Assembly (NCBI RefSeq): GCF_022376445.1
Contig: NW_025954980.1
Coordinates: 310,001 to 374,000, forward strand
From: Fomitopsis serialis
Lineage: Eukaryota > Basidiomycota > Agaricomycetes > Polyporales > Fomitopsidaceae
DNA length: 64,000 bases
Direction of reading: 5' to 3'
Positions 29,529-43,024 of the stretch are shown here, in pieces. The position numbers were made by a program, and so were the translations under genes. Within the stretch, counting starts at the first letter, position 1. Each line of letters begins with the position of its first letter. Under the pieces are notes generated by a model, which saw nothing but the letters and a program-made list of their open reading frames with translations, made no database searches and was not told the DNA's origin.

Positions 29529-31655
29529 GTCGAGGGAATGGTCTAGGGAGTGGTTCGGAGCAGAGAATGAGCCCGCTGAGAGGCATATTTCAAGTTTGCC
29601 TGCAGACGCCTATCGTTTGAATCATGATGCAGAGACATACGTGCTGCGCTCAGCGCTGGGTGCGATCGCAACTGGGTGTAGGTGGACAGAGTCAAAATCT
29701 GTATAGTACAATCCCAATGGTACGCCACCAGCCCGCGCACAAGTCGATGTGGACGCACGGCGCCCACCCGCGTGCTCGCCGGGGATCTATCTGAGCCTCA
29801 GCGTCGAGTTGTCTGCTTTCAGACCGTCGTGCCCGAGAAGATCAGATGCCCGAGCAAACCTTTGCACCCGGCCACCGAATATTGTCTATTGGTTGATTTG
29901 TTAGACAGGTAGCAGGGTGTCGTTGATGGCGACCGATATTATTGAGTAGCACTCTCCGATGGTGCGTGCGAGCCCGGTGCCACTGCATGCTCCCGGTGCC
30001 CTTTGAATGGTATGACTTGATATGAGGTCCGGTATCAGCCGCTTCAAAGTGAAGGTGCGACTGTTGGAACAACTCAACATTACAAACTTCTTGCTACAAG
30101 AGATAACGGCGAGACGTACCCGAGACGGATGAGTCTTGTATCTGCACTATTAGGCTGATGGCGAGTTAACGCGTACCGCGATTACTGGTAACTGAACCTA
30201 AACTGCTATCCACTCATCAAAGAAACATTAATTATAGCCCGGCCGATGCGTGCACATCTCTAGTAGTTCAGGACGAGAGGACGAGAGGTGAAAACGGTCG
30301 CTTGTGGATCGGACTGTCCACGATCTGGTTGCTCAGTACCCCGCGTGTTATCGCAAGCTGCACAGACTGAGTCCTCACCGGTGATGATGCCTCGACCTGG
30401 GAAACGTTGCCCGAAGCCATGGTCCCGAACCGCAAAGTTGACCATTATGGGGACTCATAATCTGCAGCCGACATGGAACTACCAGACAAGACGTAGGTGC
30501 GGAGGTCACAGAGATGATGTGTGGCACATGATCGCTCATCCTGGGCCCCGCAACAATACTGATATAGAACTGCCAGGATGGGAGACGTTGCGCCGAATAC
30601 TGAAAGAGCATGTGTCCGGTTCATGTGCGGCAGGGACTGCTGGACGCGTAACACGAATATGTTACGCACAAACATGCAGACGTGCGAGCCGCACCATTGC
30701 TCAAATAGACGTGATAGGCAGGGCTCGACGACCATAATCATGCAGCTGTCCTTGTATATGTGCCTGTCTAAATACAGGCGGACTGAGTAGCAAGCGCACG
30801 CACCTCGTCTGTCTGCACCGAGCGGCAGCGGACGCGACGGCGAGCGCAAGCGCGGCGGGGCAGGCAGGTCGCGCCTGCCCACGGTGAGGATGCTGTTCCG
30901 GCTCATGGAGTGGAATACCCATGTTGTGACCCTGCACTGGATGTTAGATACTCGACACATCTTTGATCCAGCAAAGGCTCGTACCAATCCCACAGTTAAC
31001 GGACGTCCGAGTCCCATACCCCATGCTGCGTGTCGATGGACATGACACATACTCGAATAGTTCAACACGTACTCAAGGCAGGGCGTTGCAGCGAAGTTCA
31101 AGCGATCTCATGTATTTCCGGCATCCACAATAATGTGACATGGCAAGTTTCCCTACGCTGGGCAACTCGCCCACGTCCGGTCCACGTTCAGCAATTATAG
31201 AGACGCCCCGGCCGCCCGTCCAAGATATTGCTGCCTTGTCAAGTCTGTTATAGCATGCCAGTAGAACAACGGGTGCATGGCGACGGCGTTGGGAGTGAGT
31301 GCGAAGAGAAGGATACCAGGCATTTGGTACTTACGTAGAATACCACTATTCCGGTGGGACCCCGTGCACCGCATTTCACGTGACTCTCTACAGCCGGCGC
31401 CAATCGCGCGACGCCCTGCTCTCCCAGTCTTGAATCTTGACCATCTCCTCGAAAGTGCAAACTCCCATCTCGGCTTGCGCACTAGCTTTGCTGCATATCC
31501 TTCACTTGTCTTCACCGATAGTTTTCTCGGGAACTGCTTCTGCGGTGCACAGCCCGCACCATTTCCGGCCTGCTTCTTCTGGTGCTGCATCCTTCACTGA
31601 GCTCTCGCAGTCTTCTTCCTGCTTACCGCGCATTCTCAGCCTCTGATTCCGAACA
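29529..31655. other. Intergenic, no gene recognised
   Basis: About 2.1 kb between the divergent GH79 and NST1 genes. Several open frames exist on both strands (for example 30445-31101 minus) but they lack domain-like sequence, sensible introns or a second copy for support. The 3' 250 bp are pyrimidine-rich, as expected for the NST1 promoter and 5' UTR. Confidence 0.5.
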
Positions 31656-34600
31656 ATGGCTACCGGCAAAGCCAAGAAGGCGGCCGTACCCGTCTCGCGA
31701 CCCACAGTCGTCCCTGCGCCGCCGTCGGCACCTATGCCAATGGCCGACCCCACGCCCGCACCCACGGTGAACGGCAAGAAGAAGAAGAAAAAGAAGACCA
31801 AGGGAAACCTCGACCCCGCCTTCCAGGGCATGGTGTTCGAGGACAGGCTGTACGGCGAGGACGACGACATCCAGGCGCAGCTGGTGAGTGCGGAGTCCGA
31901 GACGCGGTCTCCAGAGTCCCTGCACTTGTCCACGGCCGCCTCGCTCGAGTCCGTGCACCTGTCCACGACCGCGTCGCTCTCTGCATCGCTCGCCGCCGTC
32001 GCCCGCCAGAATCCGGGGATGGTGACAGAAGCGGACCTGGCCGCCACAGTAAACCACCTCACGCGCGGGATCGAGCCGGACGCGGAGGGCCGGTTTGACG
32101 AGGAGTACCTGGAGCAGTTGCCGGACCACATACGGAGCTTTGTACGGAACACTTACTTGCATCTGAGCGCGTATGGTGACGGCGACGAAAAGACGCAGGC
32201 GATGTATGCGATCGCGCAGCAAATCCACGCCGGCGCGGGCGGTGGCGGCGCGAAGAACAGCATGCGGTACGCGGCGGGCGCGTACCCGACGACGGTGCCC
32301 TTCGACCCGGCAATGTTCTCGGACCCGGCGTTCAGCCTGGCGATGGAGCAGGCGGCGGCGGCGAACGGGCTGCACCCCCTCGGAGAGGGCGACGCGCTCT
32401 CGCCGACGAACGTCGTGCTGCTGAACGAGTACGGCGAAGAAGGCTACGCGGAGGACGACTACTACAGCGAGGACGAGCTCGACGACTTCGACGACGTCGA
32501 CGACGTTCGTCGCGCGGCGGCAACGTACGCGCGCGACGCGCCGCCGTCGAGCGGAGGCGGCGGCGGGTTCGGCCCGGAATATATGCCAGGGCGAAAGAAA
32601 AAGCCGAAGAAAAAGAAACGACAGCCACCGCGGCCGGCCAGCGCGGAGGCCCCCGGCCGGCTGCGGCCGGAGACGCCGGGCGACGCGGCTGTGGGAAATT
32701 CGCCGCCGCCATCCTCTGCTCACAACTCAATGCCGACCGCGCGACCTCCGCCGTCGTCCAACCCTCCGCCGTCGTCGCGCGCGGCGGGCAAGCAGCCTAT
32801 GTCCTATGCTGCCCCCGCGCCAGCCGCCAACCCACCCCCTAGTCGTCGCGCAGCCTCCAAGGCCCCCATTACCTCCCACGCGTACCAGCATAATCATACT
32901 CATCACCATCCATCGCCACCATCTTCGAACGCCTCCGCACCTCACAAACCGCGTCCCCCAGCGAACGGAACAGGAGGGGGAGGTACGGCGAAAAATAACA
33001 AGATATGGAGTACGAGCACGACAGAGGAGCGGGAGCGCATCAAAGACTTCTGGCTTGGGCTGGGCGAGGAGGAGCGTCGGAATCTCGTGAAAATCGAGAA
33101 AGAAGCCGTCCTCAAGAAGATGAAGGAGCAGCAGAAGCACAGCTGTAGTTGCGCTGTCTGCGGTAGGAAGCGGTCCGTGTGCCTCTCCCCCTTTGCACGA
33201 AAATTTTTACTGACGCTCGGCATCGGCTCTCGTACCCAATCCCGCTGTGTCTGCATCGTGCACCTCCGTTGTTGCGTGACGCGTGTTTCGGGATAGGAGT
33301 GCAATAGAAGAAGAGCTGGAGGTACTGTACGATGCTTATTATGAGGAGCTAGAACAGTACGCGAACTACCAGCAGCGCTACATCTCCTCTGGCGGCACGC
33401 TCCCTCCTCCGCAAGGCCCAGGACCCTTCCCAGGCAGCGTTGAGCTCGACAAGAACGGTGTCGTCATTGATCCCCATGCTCCCGCCCATCCCGCCACACG
33501 CCCGAAAGGCGCCGTCATGACCAATGGCCGCAAGCCCGTCAAGCCGCCCGAGAGCGAGTTTGATGAGGACGACGGTGAGGAGGATGAGTATGAGGAGGAG
33601 GAGTACGACGATGAGGAGGACGATGAAGAGGAGGAAGAGGAGGACGAGGAGGTGGATGCGGCAGACGAGGACGACGTCAAGCCACAACCCGATCGGCGGG
33701 CGCCGTCCCATCGGCGACGCGCCATGCCCAACGGGACAAAGGCGAACGGCCGTGATGGTTTGGGCCACTTTGGCAACAGCCTCACTGTCACAGGCGAGTA
33801 GCACGCAGCTACATTCAGTCCGGCCTCTGATCTCACGATTACAGGAGCAGGTAACATCCTCACCGTGGCCGATGACCTGCTGAAGAACGACGGCCAGAAG
33901 TTTCTCGAGATGATGGAGCAGCTGGCTGAGCGGCGGATGCAGCGCGAGGATGAGGCTGTGCAGGACGTCGAGGATGAGAGCGAGGATGAGGATGATGACG
34001 AGGGAGATGAGGATGACGAGGACGATGACGAGGACGATGAAGATGAGGACGAGGAGGAGGTCCGTATCTGTGCGCTCAGTCGTGTGACAGGCGTCTGACC
34101 CCGCAGTAGGTGATGACGGAGGAGCAGAAGATGGAGGAAGGCAAGCGGATGTTCTCCATCTTTGCAGCACGAATGTTCGAGCAGCGGGTGCTCCAGGCGT
34201 ACCGTGAAAAGGTCGCACAGGAGCGCCAGTTGCAACTCCTTCGCGAGCTCGACGAGGAGGACAAGAACAGCAAAGAAAAGGAGGCCAAGAAACAGACGCA
34301 GAACCAGAAGAAGAAGGAGAAGAAGCGGTGCGTCATGCTGTCCATGCGGCTATCTACTCACGTCCTTACCTCTGCTCGCCACAGTCAGCAGAAGCTTGCG
34401 AAGGATGAGGAGCGCGCGGCCAAGGCGGCTGAGAAGGCAGCCGAGGACGCAGAACTTAAGGCAAAGCAGACGGCGCAGGAGGAGGAGCAGCGTAAGAAGC
34501 GCGAGGAGGAGCGTGCACGCCGTGAAGCGGTGCGGAAAGCGGCCGAGGAGGAGAAGCATCGCAAAGAGGAGGAACGGCGGAAGCGCCTAGCTGAAGAGCG

Positions 34601-35936
34601 CGAACGCGAGGCAGAACGGGAACGCAAGCGCAAGGAGCAGGAGGAGAAGCGCAAAGCAGAGCGGCGGGCGCAGGAAGAACGCGAGCGCAAGGTACGCGAG
34701 GAGCGCGAAGCCAAGGCTGCCGCCGAGCGCGCCGTTGCTGCTGCTGCGAAGCGCGAACGAGAAGAGAAGGAGCGCAAGGAACGGGAGGAACGGCTGGCGA
34801 AGGAGCGCGAGGAGAAGGAGAAAGCCGAGAGGGAAAGGGTGGAGAAGGAGAAGGCAGAGCGAGAGGCGCGTGAGCGCGAGCGTGCAGCTCAGCAACAGCA
34901 ACAGCAGCAGCGCGCAGCCTCGCGCAATGCACGTCCACCTACTTCGCCTCGGAATGCTAACACAGCAGGGCCCTCTCAGCGGTCGCCAAACCACGCTGCG
35001 CCGTCGAAGAAGATCCTTAACAAGCCTACGCCCGCCCAGCAACCCGCCACTCCCGCTCCTCCCATCATTCAGCCACCTCGTCCTCAGCAGCCCCGCGTGA
35101 CGGTGGTGACGAACCATACCGCGCCGCAGCCGATGCCTGCCCATGTTCCGAACCACCTCTCTCCCCAAGGGCCTCCCATGTTCTCACCGGGTGTGATGCC
35201 TCCTGTAATGTCTCCACGCGGACCGTTCACGCCAGGTCCCTTCGGTATGGGCCCTGGTCCGTCGATGCAGCAGGGCCCGCCACCGCCTCTGGGGCCATCC
35301 GCGATGCCGCGAACCTTCGGCAACGGCATACCGTACGATGCGCCGTTTGTACGGAACGTGCCTCCGCCTGCTCCCATTGCTCCGCCCTCCGCCATTGCAC
35401 CACCAACTCCTATCGGTCCTCCAGCACCTATTGCGCCTCCCAACCGAGCCTCTGGCAATGCAGTGACCTCGCCGACGCATCTCACTCCCAGTACGAGTCG
35501 TCTTCCTGCGGCCGATCCTGGTCCCATCACTCGCCCGATTGCGCCCATCGCGCCCATTGCGCGACCGTCCGCTGACGCGTCGGGCTCCGGTTCCACATCA
35601 CCAAGTCGTCGCTCGCCCAGTCCAAAGGGTGTGCTAGGCTCATCTGCGCTCGCTGCGGACGACGATGAGGTTGTGCAGGCACCGAGTCGCCGCGCTGTTG
35701 CCCCCGCTCCAGTAGGAGGAGGATGGGGAAGCCCACGTAGCTCGGGTCCCGACATGCGTGGCCCCTGGGGGGCCCCTGGGCCTCATGGACCGCCTGGCTT
35801 TGCATCTAATCGTCCGCCGCCTCCCATTGGACATCCGATCTGGACATCGAACCCTGAGTGGCACCCTTCGACACCTTTCTTCGCTAATGCTTTCACTGCT
35901 CACAACCCTTCGCCTCCTCCTCACAGTGGTAGTTGA
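31656..35936 (+). CDS. NST1: NST1-like stress response protein
   Basis: Homologue of the fungal Nst1 family, implicated in salt tolerance and, in fission and budding yeast, in RNA-processing and P-body-like complexes. Start ATG 31656 ([11 protein letters not shown]) then a Lys run. The diagnostic block lies at 33000-33360: [48 protein letters not shown], and after an intron (~33176-33297) [20 protein letters not shown]. Next come a long acidic stretch (33560-33670), [20 protein letters not shown], a second acidic run (33960-34060), [23 protein letters not shown], then ~170 residues of charged coiled coil (Lys/Arg/Glu, 34385-34890). A Gln run (~34890) and a Pro-rich disordered C-terminus end at 35936. 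Introns also near 33795-33844, 34062-34107 and 34330-34384. About 1,330 residues, intact. Long minus-strand frames over the acidic and coiled-coil parts are compositional shadows. Confidence 0.9.
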
Positions 35937-36077
35937 GTGCATTTTGACGGTCCTTTCTGTTACCCACTTCATATCGCATCTTACCTGCAATGATCCTTAT
36001 TGACCCGCATGACACTGACAACAATATAAATGCATTAAAGATCGTATCTCCGCGTAATTCCATAAGCAAGGCATAAA

Positions 36078-39000
36078 TTACAGCAGTTTGCTAGATGCTG
36101 CTGGTGCTATTCGACTACGGATAAGTTTGATGATGTAGAGAGGGAACGCGCTGATAGCCACAATCACTGCGACTTTCCAGGCGAATCGTACCGAGATGAC
36201 GAAGGTGAGGTCTGGCAAGTGTGGTCAGTATGCATACGTCGACAGCAACATCAGCTGGACACACCGAAGTATTCAGGGAGGAATGCGATGCTGATGACAT
36301 AGAAGAACAATGTCGCGACCTCCGAGATTACCATATAGACGTGCCTAGTGCACGAATTGTAAGTCGCGCAATGAGAAAAGACAATGTTCTGCTGACCATG
36401 TGGTTATTTCTAATGCCACCATGATGAGCTCATTCAGGATCAACGCCGTAAACGATATTGAGACGATGTTCAGGAACTCGTTCTCAAACAACACGAGGGA
36501 CATGATCATGATCGCGGCACCTAGACGTAAAAGAGGCATGAGGCCCAGCAGTCAGGCAGAGAAGTCAGACGCACCTTGGTAGACGCTGATCATCAGCCAC
36601 ATAAAGAACGTCTTGAACGACAGCACCCGACCCTGCAGCCCGCGTGAGCCTCGACGAGAAGATATTAGACGACTAACTGACCTTCGTAAGCTCTTTGTAC
36701 AGCTCTGGGTAGAGCAAGGCGAGATCTTCATTGACGTCCCGGTCCAGCACCAGGGAGAAGACAGGCGCCATCGTATACACAGTAGCGTATCCTACCATCA
36801 GCCAGCCCTGGTAGAGTGCTATAGGCGCGAAGTAAAAGATTGCAGAGAACACAGCTTGCATGACGGAGATGATAAGTCCACGGTGGATAACGAACTGCGC
36901 GAGCTTCGCGGAGCGGCGATACGAGTTGCGCCCGTGCCAGAGAAGGAGCTTCGTGAGATGGCTGAATTGCGTGACGGAGAAATCGGCAGCAAGAGATGCT
37001 TGTTTCCCTTCTTTGCCAACGATACCAACACCTAATGATAAGCCAGTCAAACAATCGCCACTCGTGATCTGTTTCACCTTACGCACCGACATCTGCAGCC
37101 TGGATCATGCTGACGTCGTTACCTCCATCGCCGATACAGCAAACACGCTTCTTGGTGTGGTGCCGAATCAAGCGAGCTACATCAGCTTTCTGGGTAGGCG
37201 AACAACGACATGCTACGACAGCGGAGAGCTTCGTGGCGATCTCAATGAATTCATTCTTGAACAGATTCAGGCATAGCTACAAGCATTGTGGTCAGTGTTG
37301 CACAGGGGTGCGCGTATGGAAGAACCGACCTGCAGAGACTCTCCGTCGATCACAAGACAACAATCCAGCTTGTTTTGTAAGAACTCCAGCTGGTCTCGAA
37401 CTTCCGTCGCCGTCTTCACTAATCATACCGACAGCGGTTGAAAGGTGAGCACGCCGCCCGACGGATAGAAGTAACAACTGACGAACATTTCGCAACTTGA
37501 TGGATGTACTGATTCCGTGCAACAAGTTTTGTCGATATTGCGATACACGTCGCAGTCTCGATCTTGTCACCCGTCAACATCCAGATCTTGATACCAGCAT
37601 TCCGCAACAATTCCAGCGTCGACTTGACCTCATCTTGCAGCTTGTCCTCGACACCAGTGAGACCGAGCAATTCCAAGTCTCGTTCGAGCAGTTCCGACAC
37701 CACAGTAGTCATGGCCTCGTTCCGGCCTTCGAGCTTGATGCTTGCCTGGTGGTGGCGCTCCTTGAAGAGTGCGTACGATTGTTCGCTCAACTTGCGGCGC
37801 GCCATGACAAGCGTCCGGAGACCCTCACGGGCCATGTTCGCGCACTCTTCCTCAAGCCAGTCGTTCCGCTGTACAATACGCGCCATGACGGCATCGGCAC
37901 CCTTCTGCAGGAAGGTAATCTCGCCCGACTGAATGTCGCGTACGATGATGCCCATGCGCTTAGACTCGGAAGTGAACGGGAAGAGGTCGAGCACGTCGTA
38001 AGTGATGCGGGAACCGGAGGGCGTCTGCAACTCGATCCGCGTGCGGTCGCGATACGTGAGTGTTAAGCCGACGGACTCAGTCCACTTGACGATCGCTACT
38101 TCGTCCGGAGAAGACGCTTGATAAGTCACGGTGCCGTCATCGTTCGTTACCGGAGTGACCTGAAAAGTCGAATGAGCGTTCGGCCGTGAGGAGTAGTTTG
38201 TATGCGCACATTATGGCAAAGAGCAAGACTGAGGACGACATCATGCACACGAGAGGACATATCTCGACGCCCCCTCGTGGCAAGCTGCGCACCCGTGGTA
38301 GTAGAGCCTATGCGTTTGTGCGCTGACCATTGTATGAGCAACGACACCGCAAGTCATGGAAATCTCCCTGATACCTTGTTCTGCAGATGCTCCAAAGGCC
38401 ACGGCAAGTTGATGTACAACCTCGTCCATGGAGTCGTATCCGTACGACACAGTGCCCATGTGCAGCCTGCGCATCTCCATCTCTACGCATGCGCTGCGTC
38501 AATCGGTCAACGCGGAAGAGTTTGACACGGAATGCCTACCGTTCTGCGTCAGGGTCCCGGTCTTGTCACTGAGCAGATACTCTATGCGGCCGAGTTCTTC
38601 GGGCAGCGTACTTGTACGGACGATCGTATTCGGGATCTCGCTGTCCTTCATGATCTGTTGCGCGTATACCGTCTTGCCCATGTCCAGGTTCACGCGCAGA
38701 CTAGAATACAACTCGTCGCACCTAGTTTACGGATGAAGGATGAGTTGCACATACCTGATCGGGATGATGGACGAGAACAGGATGAGAAAACGGAAGATGT
38801 AGATATACCACAGTCCACGGAAGCCGTTGAGGGCGACAAGAGCGAACGACAGAGCGAAAGTCACCGCACATAGAATCTGATCAGTAGTGGGTATGGTACG
38901 TTATTATTCTCGGGTGGACTGCTGCGAGCGCACTGACCTTGGCGAGTCGGTTGATCTCCAAGTCTAGTAAACCCACCTTCGTCTCTGGGTGGCTCGTGTT

Positions 39001-40401
39001 CATGACTGCACGCGTCTCAGGGCCAGTGTAGACAACGAATCCAACAGCAGAGCCAGCCGCAAGGACAGTGTTCGCCCATAGAACGTTCTCCGCAGTGAGA
39101 GGCTCGACGGTAGGCACTTGTACCATGGGCACATCGTCGTCGGAGGCAGACCGCGGTGAATTGATCGTGAATGTGCCAATGAACGTATGGATATCCTTCG
39201 TGGGCGCATCCGCTACGAAATCATCCCATGGCCGTGCATTTGTGAATAGGCATGTAATCGACACATGGAAACCACTCACCATAGATCTCCGCGTCAAGGT
39301 CCATGAGCTCCCGCTCGGACGGCAACTTCTGACACGTGGGCACTGCGACGCGCAGCTTCCAGTCCGTCTCGCCGTCAAGTTGGTCGGTCCTGATGAAACA
39401 AGTTCCTGACGAGTCTGAGGTGCGCAATAAGACCAGATCAGCGGGGACGCGCTGGTTCTTCTCCAGCAAGACGAGATCGCCCACACGTAGCGCAGAAGAC
39501 GGGACGGAGCGTGTATGCGGGCCATCGTCGCGGTCTAGGTCAGGAGACGAGGACCTGGAGATGGTGGTAGGCGTGAAGATGAGGTAGCGCGCGGAATTTG
39601 CTTCGCGGTCCCGGAGATTCCGCTTGTAGTCATCATACGCTTCCTTGCCCATGGTCACGAATAGGACGAAGGCAAGGGGAGCAACATAGGTCGCGATAAA
39701 TCCTATGACCAAGTGAGCCGCTCTGTACCCCGGAGCGCGCAGAACGGCGTACCAATCTTGAGCGCGGGTATGAATTGGGACAGTGCGACCAGTAGGAAAT
39801 ATAGGTTGAAGAAGAATTTGAACTGTTCATAGAATACAATCGGGAGGAAGGTGAAGGCATTGTACTTTTGGTTGCGGACGATATTAGCCGGGAAGCGGTT
39901 GCGCTGCTTGTCTGGTGGAGCATATATGCAGTCAATGTAGCCCTGCTCACACGAGTGCTCCTACCTGGTGGTCTGAATGGCACTGTTCTCGACTTGTCTT
40001 GTGGTGGCTTGAACTTGCGCGACCAAGGTGAATGCTACCTCGCGTATTGCAGGTTTAGAACAGTCTAAACTGATGCAACCATAGTGAGAACATACTGGCG
40101 TTGACGGTTCCCCCCTATGATCCCTCTGCTCCTGCTCCTCGTCGTCTCTGAACTCTCCGTCCTCCTCGTCACCCAAGAGACCCGCCTGTTCGTCCGGATG
40201 GTCCGCATCGTCGGCATAACGCTCTCTCCGCTTACCTTTCCGCCGTGCTGACGCCGCGGCGCGCGGACTGAGAGGCATGGCGTCGCTCGGAGACCCGGGT
40301 TCGTCACCGTTGGGTGAAGGTGCGCCGTTCGCGAGACGCTCGTAGCCCACTGTAGATAGCTTTCTGTGACGCCTGAGCTTGTGTAGGGGGATCTCAGACA
40401 T
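36078..40401 (-). CDS. NEO1: NEO1-type P4-ATPase (phospholipid flippase)
   Basis: Flips aminophospholipids to the cytosolic leaflet of Golgi/endosomal membranes; NEO1-class enzymes work without a CDC50 subunit. The N-terminus is charged and disordered ([14 protein letters not shown], then acidic). The first membrane part is [20 protein letters not shown] and [35 protein letters not shown] and [10 protein letters not shown] follow the NEO1 rather than the DRS2/DNF pattern. The actuator motif is DQLDGET (~39390). The phosphorylation site is [12 protein letters not shown] (~38555). The nucleotide domain has [40 protein letters not shown] and the hinge [19 protein letters not shown] (~37130, just past an exon joint). 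C-terminal helices include [20 protein letters not shown] and end ...[10 protein letters not shown] at 36078. At least ten introns; all key catalytic motifs present. Confidence 0.93.
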
Positions 40402-40794
40402 AGACTCCCTCCGGGCGTCCAGAAAATGTCCAAGAGGTGATCCAGTATGTCGTCCGCAACTGGTCTGAAAGCGGCTGAACGCCTTAGCACTAGGTGTAGT
40501 ATGAGGTAGTGATATGGGAGTAGAGTCGTGTACGTTGTTGATTATGCCGCGTTTCCAGTCTACTGAAGATAAGTACTTATCTTAGACTCACTACTGAGTT
40601 ACTGTATACTTATCTCGGGTAAGTGATACTTAAGGAATCTAACGAACATAACAGTGACCATACTACTTGCAGTAACCAGAACTGTCCGGCTGGCTAGTAT
40701 ATCGGCGGCATGTGGGCTTCTGTCATTCCGTCTCTCTGCGGACAAATTAACCGCCTGCTTCGTGGTTCGGTCGCGCCTGGTCGCAGCACTCGAG
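40402..40794. other. NEO1 upstream region
   Basis: Non-coding; contains the GATA-containing palindrome at 40566-40583 and a further TTATCT at about 40608. Downstream of 40794 the inverted DUF6534 segment begins (its 3' flank). Confidence 0.5.
40566..40583. promoter_or_regulatory. 18-bp perfect palindrome with two GATA-factor motifs
   Basis: AAGATAAGTACTTATCTT is identical to its reverse complement and holds AGATAA on each strand, matching the fungal GATA-factor consensus HGATAR. It lies 165 bp upstream of the NEO1 start codon. Role inferred. Confidence 0.4.
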
Positions 40795-40889
40795 ATAGGC
40801 GGCGCTCATCGTGAATATATTAGGATATACATATATGCTCAAACTTTACACCTGCGTAAGGAGTCCTAAGTCTTTGAAGGAGAGACGTC

Positions 40890-40910
40890 GTGGAAGTCAT
40901 CGACTTCCAC
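40890..40910 (-). other. Conserved 3' hairpin of DUF6534 copy B
   Basis: GTGGAAGTC-ATC-GACTTCCAC, the same 9-bp stem as in copy A but with the loop changed, 47 bp past the stop codon. Confidence 0.7.
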
Positions 40911-40956
40911 GCAGTACAAATTAGGTTCGACTCAAGCACGTACTATACTGCAGCTT

Positions 40957-43024
40957 CTACACTGCAGTATTCGCAGCGGACGCTATGATACGACCCGAGT
41001 TTCGACCGTCTTCTGCGAGGCGGTACACAGGAAGCGGGGTGTTGGGAGTAAAGGGGCCAAAAGTACGGCTCGACGACGGTCTCGTTCGGGCCGCTTCGGG
41101 AGGGTCCTTGTCCTTGTCTGGACTGTCAACTTGCGTTTCAAGGCTGCTGAGCTCGCGGGCTGGAATGTCTTCCTGGAAAGCGCGTCTCACAGCCTCTCGA
41201 GAGTTCAAGCTGAGGGAGCAGTCAATAGTCAATTACTGAAAAAAGATATTTAGAGCATACGTCGATAGGAAAGAGCATGGATAGACTGTGATTATCATAG
41301 TCAGATACAGAAGTGTCTGCGAGTCGGATTACTCACTTCGAATCAGTATCCAATAGAATACAGCGTATATCAGCCCTTCGCCCAGTGTGACCCACTGAAA
41401 CCAGCGCCGTGGTGAGATTATGAGCCACGCTGACGGCGAATGTACGTATAGAATGGTCAGGCACGTACGGTGATGAGACAGACAAAGCTGAAGATCCTGG
41501 AAGGTACGGGTGAGATCTGGAGTAGGAACAACACCTGGCCGAAGACTTACATGGCGAGAACACCTAATGCAGTACGTTTTCAGAGCGCGAGCGTAAGGTA
41601 GTCTGAGTGTCTAGAACTCACATGTGCTGAGTGCATAGGTCATCAGAAGAGTGACGGCTTTGTTTGTCCTGTTCAGTGTATACTATGAGTATCACATGGT
41701 CGACTACCTCATTTTCCATACCGATAAAAAGCCGTTCGACCCTCCCGCAGATAGTACACAGTACATCCCGCGATCAATAAGTCACACACAATGTTAGCAG
41801 TCAGTGCTGTACTCGTGTATGCCTAGGCGCGTTGGCAGAATGAGAGGTCATAAATACCCGGTAGCATGTCGCCACGCACATTCGCATGTCCTGCCTTGCC
41901 AGACACAGAGAAGTAGCGATCGCTGTAACTACAAGTCGATGAGCATGCACCACAACGCCAGTGATCGGAAGTATGCTCACCCAGCAGCGGTGTATGCTAT
42001 GGTAGTAGTCTGACGCGTTAGTCCGTTGTAAGTGCATACATGAACAACACTGACCTATGGAACAGCCTGAGCCGCGATATGCCATACGTGTCACGTTGTT
42101 GAGCATACAAGATAGATCATCACACACCTAGCTCAACGACGCCAAGAAACCCCTAGATAGCTTGAAATATCATAATGGGTTACTGTGACAGATGGGTTCT
42201 ACGTACGATGATTCCAGGAATTAACAGCCGTCGCTTGCCCACTCACAAATGATTAGTGTTCGTGAGGCGACATTGAGCATCCGTGATACCTACAGACATA
42301 GATCCTCATTGCAAAGAATCTATTAAGGCGTCACTTATGTTAGCATGGATTGGCACGGCTGTTACACGTACAATTGAACCAGCAACCCCACAAGGCCCTA
42401 TATGCACCGAGCCGTCAGTACAAGCGTGCATTGGTGATACCGCAACGGTACGTACTCCGAAAGATATTTGAACCTGTTAACCTGTTAATGACATGCACTT
42501 AAGGGTTATGAGGATGTCACGTACCGCAATACTCCTATGTAACGCAAAGTGGTCAAAATTCCATGCTCGCCGAGCCGCTGACCGCTTACCACGTCACTGT
42601 ATCAAGTGTTCCATAGTCCCCATAGTTCGTCACCGTATAGTGATAGTATGCGGTCGATATCAGCGCAACATGCAAGGTATCCAAGATGCTGGCGATAATA
42701 TCAGCGTTCTGAGACTCGACCACTTGAGAACATGTGCAATTTACACAACGAGGGCAACCTGACACATCGGAAACCACAAGTCATGAGTCCATTGAGGTGG
42801 GGCTCGCGAAAAACGCCTTACAAAGAGCTTCAGCCGCAAGCTATCGCTTTTGCTGTATTGCGTATAGTACAACCACGTCTGCAGACATGACACGCCATAA
42901 AGCCTGACGCAATGGTTAGCATCGATAAAGGAAAGCAAGATCGGAGGGAAACGTACATAGTTGAGAGTATTATACCTATGAAGGCCGCGCCCAAGAAATT
43001 ATCAAGGGGAATGAGCGTAGGCAT
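40957..43024 (-). CDS. DUF6534-family multi-spanning membrane protein, copy B
   Basis: Paralogue of the gene at 24844 with the same structure. Start at 43024 (MPTLIPLDNFLGAAFIG), first intron GTACGTTTCC..., exon 2 with TWLYYTQYSKS, the signature LDTLHVALISTAYYHYTVTNYGD near 42600-42690, and a last exon from LNSREAVRRAFQED to the stop at 40957. Changes against copy A are scattered substitutions and small indels, mostly in introns; exons seem to keep frame. Whether both are expressed cannot be told. The middle exons (41900-42480) are as uncertain as in copy A. Confidence 0.75.

Noticed and set aside
30445..31101. 218-aa minus-strand frame in the GH79-NST1 spacer
   Set aside because: Irregular composition, no motif, no paralogue and no splice pattern; kept as intergenic.
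33349..34235. Long minus-strand open frames opposite NST1 (Ser- and Leu-rich)
   Set aside because: They mirror acidic GAG/GAC-rich and GCG-rich coding sequence; translations are simple Ser/Leu runs without domains, and the plus strand encodes the clear NST1 family protein.
34385..35755. More minus-strand frames (34385-34777, 35084-35755) across the coiled coil and Pro-rich tail
   Set aside because: Compositional shadows of Lys/Glu/Arg-rich and Pro-rich codons.
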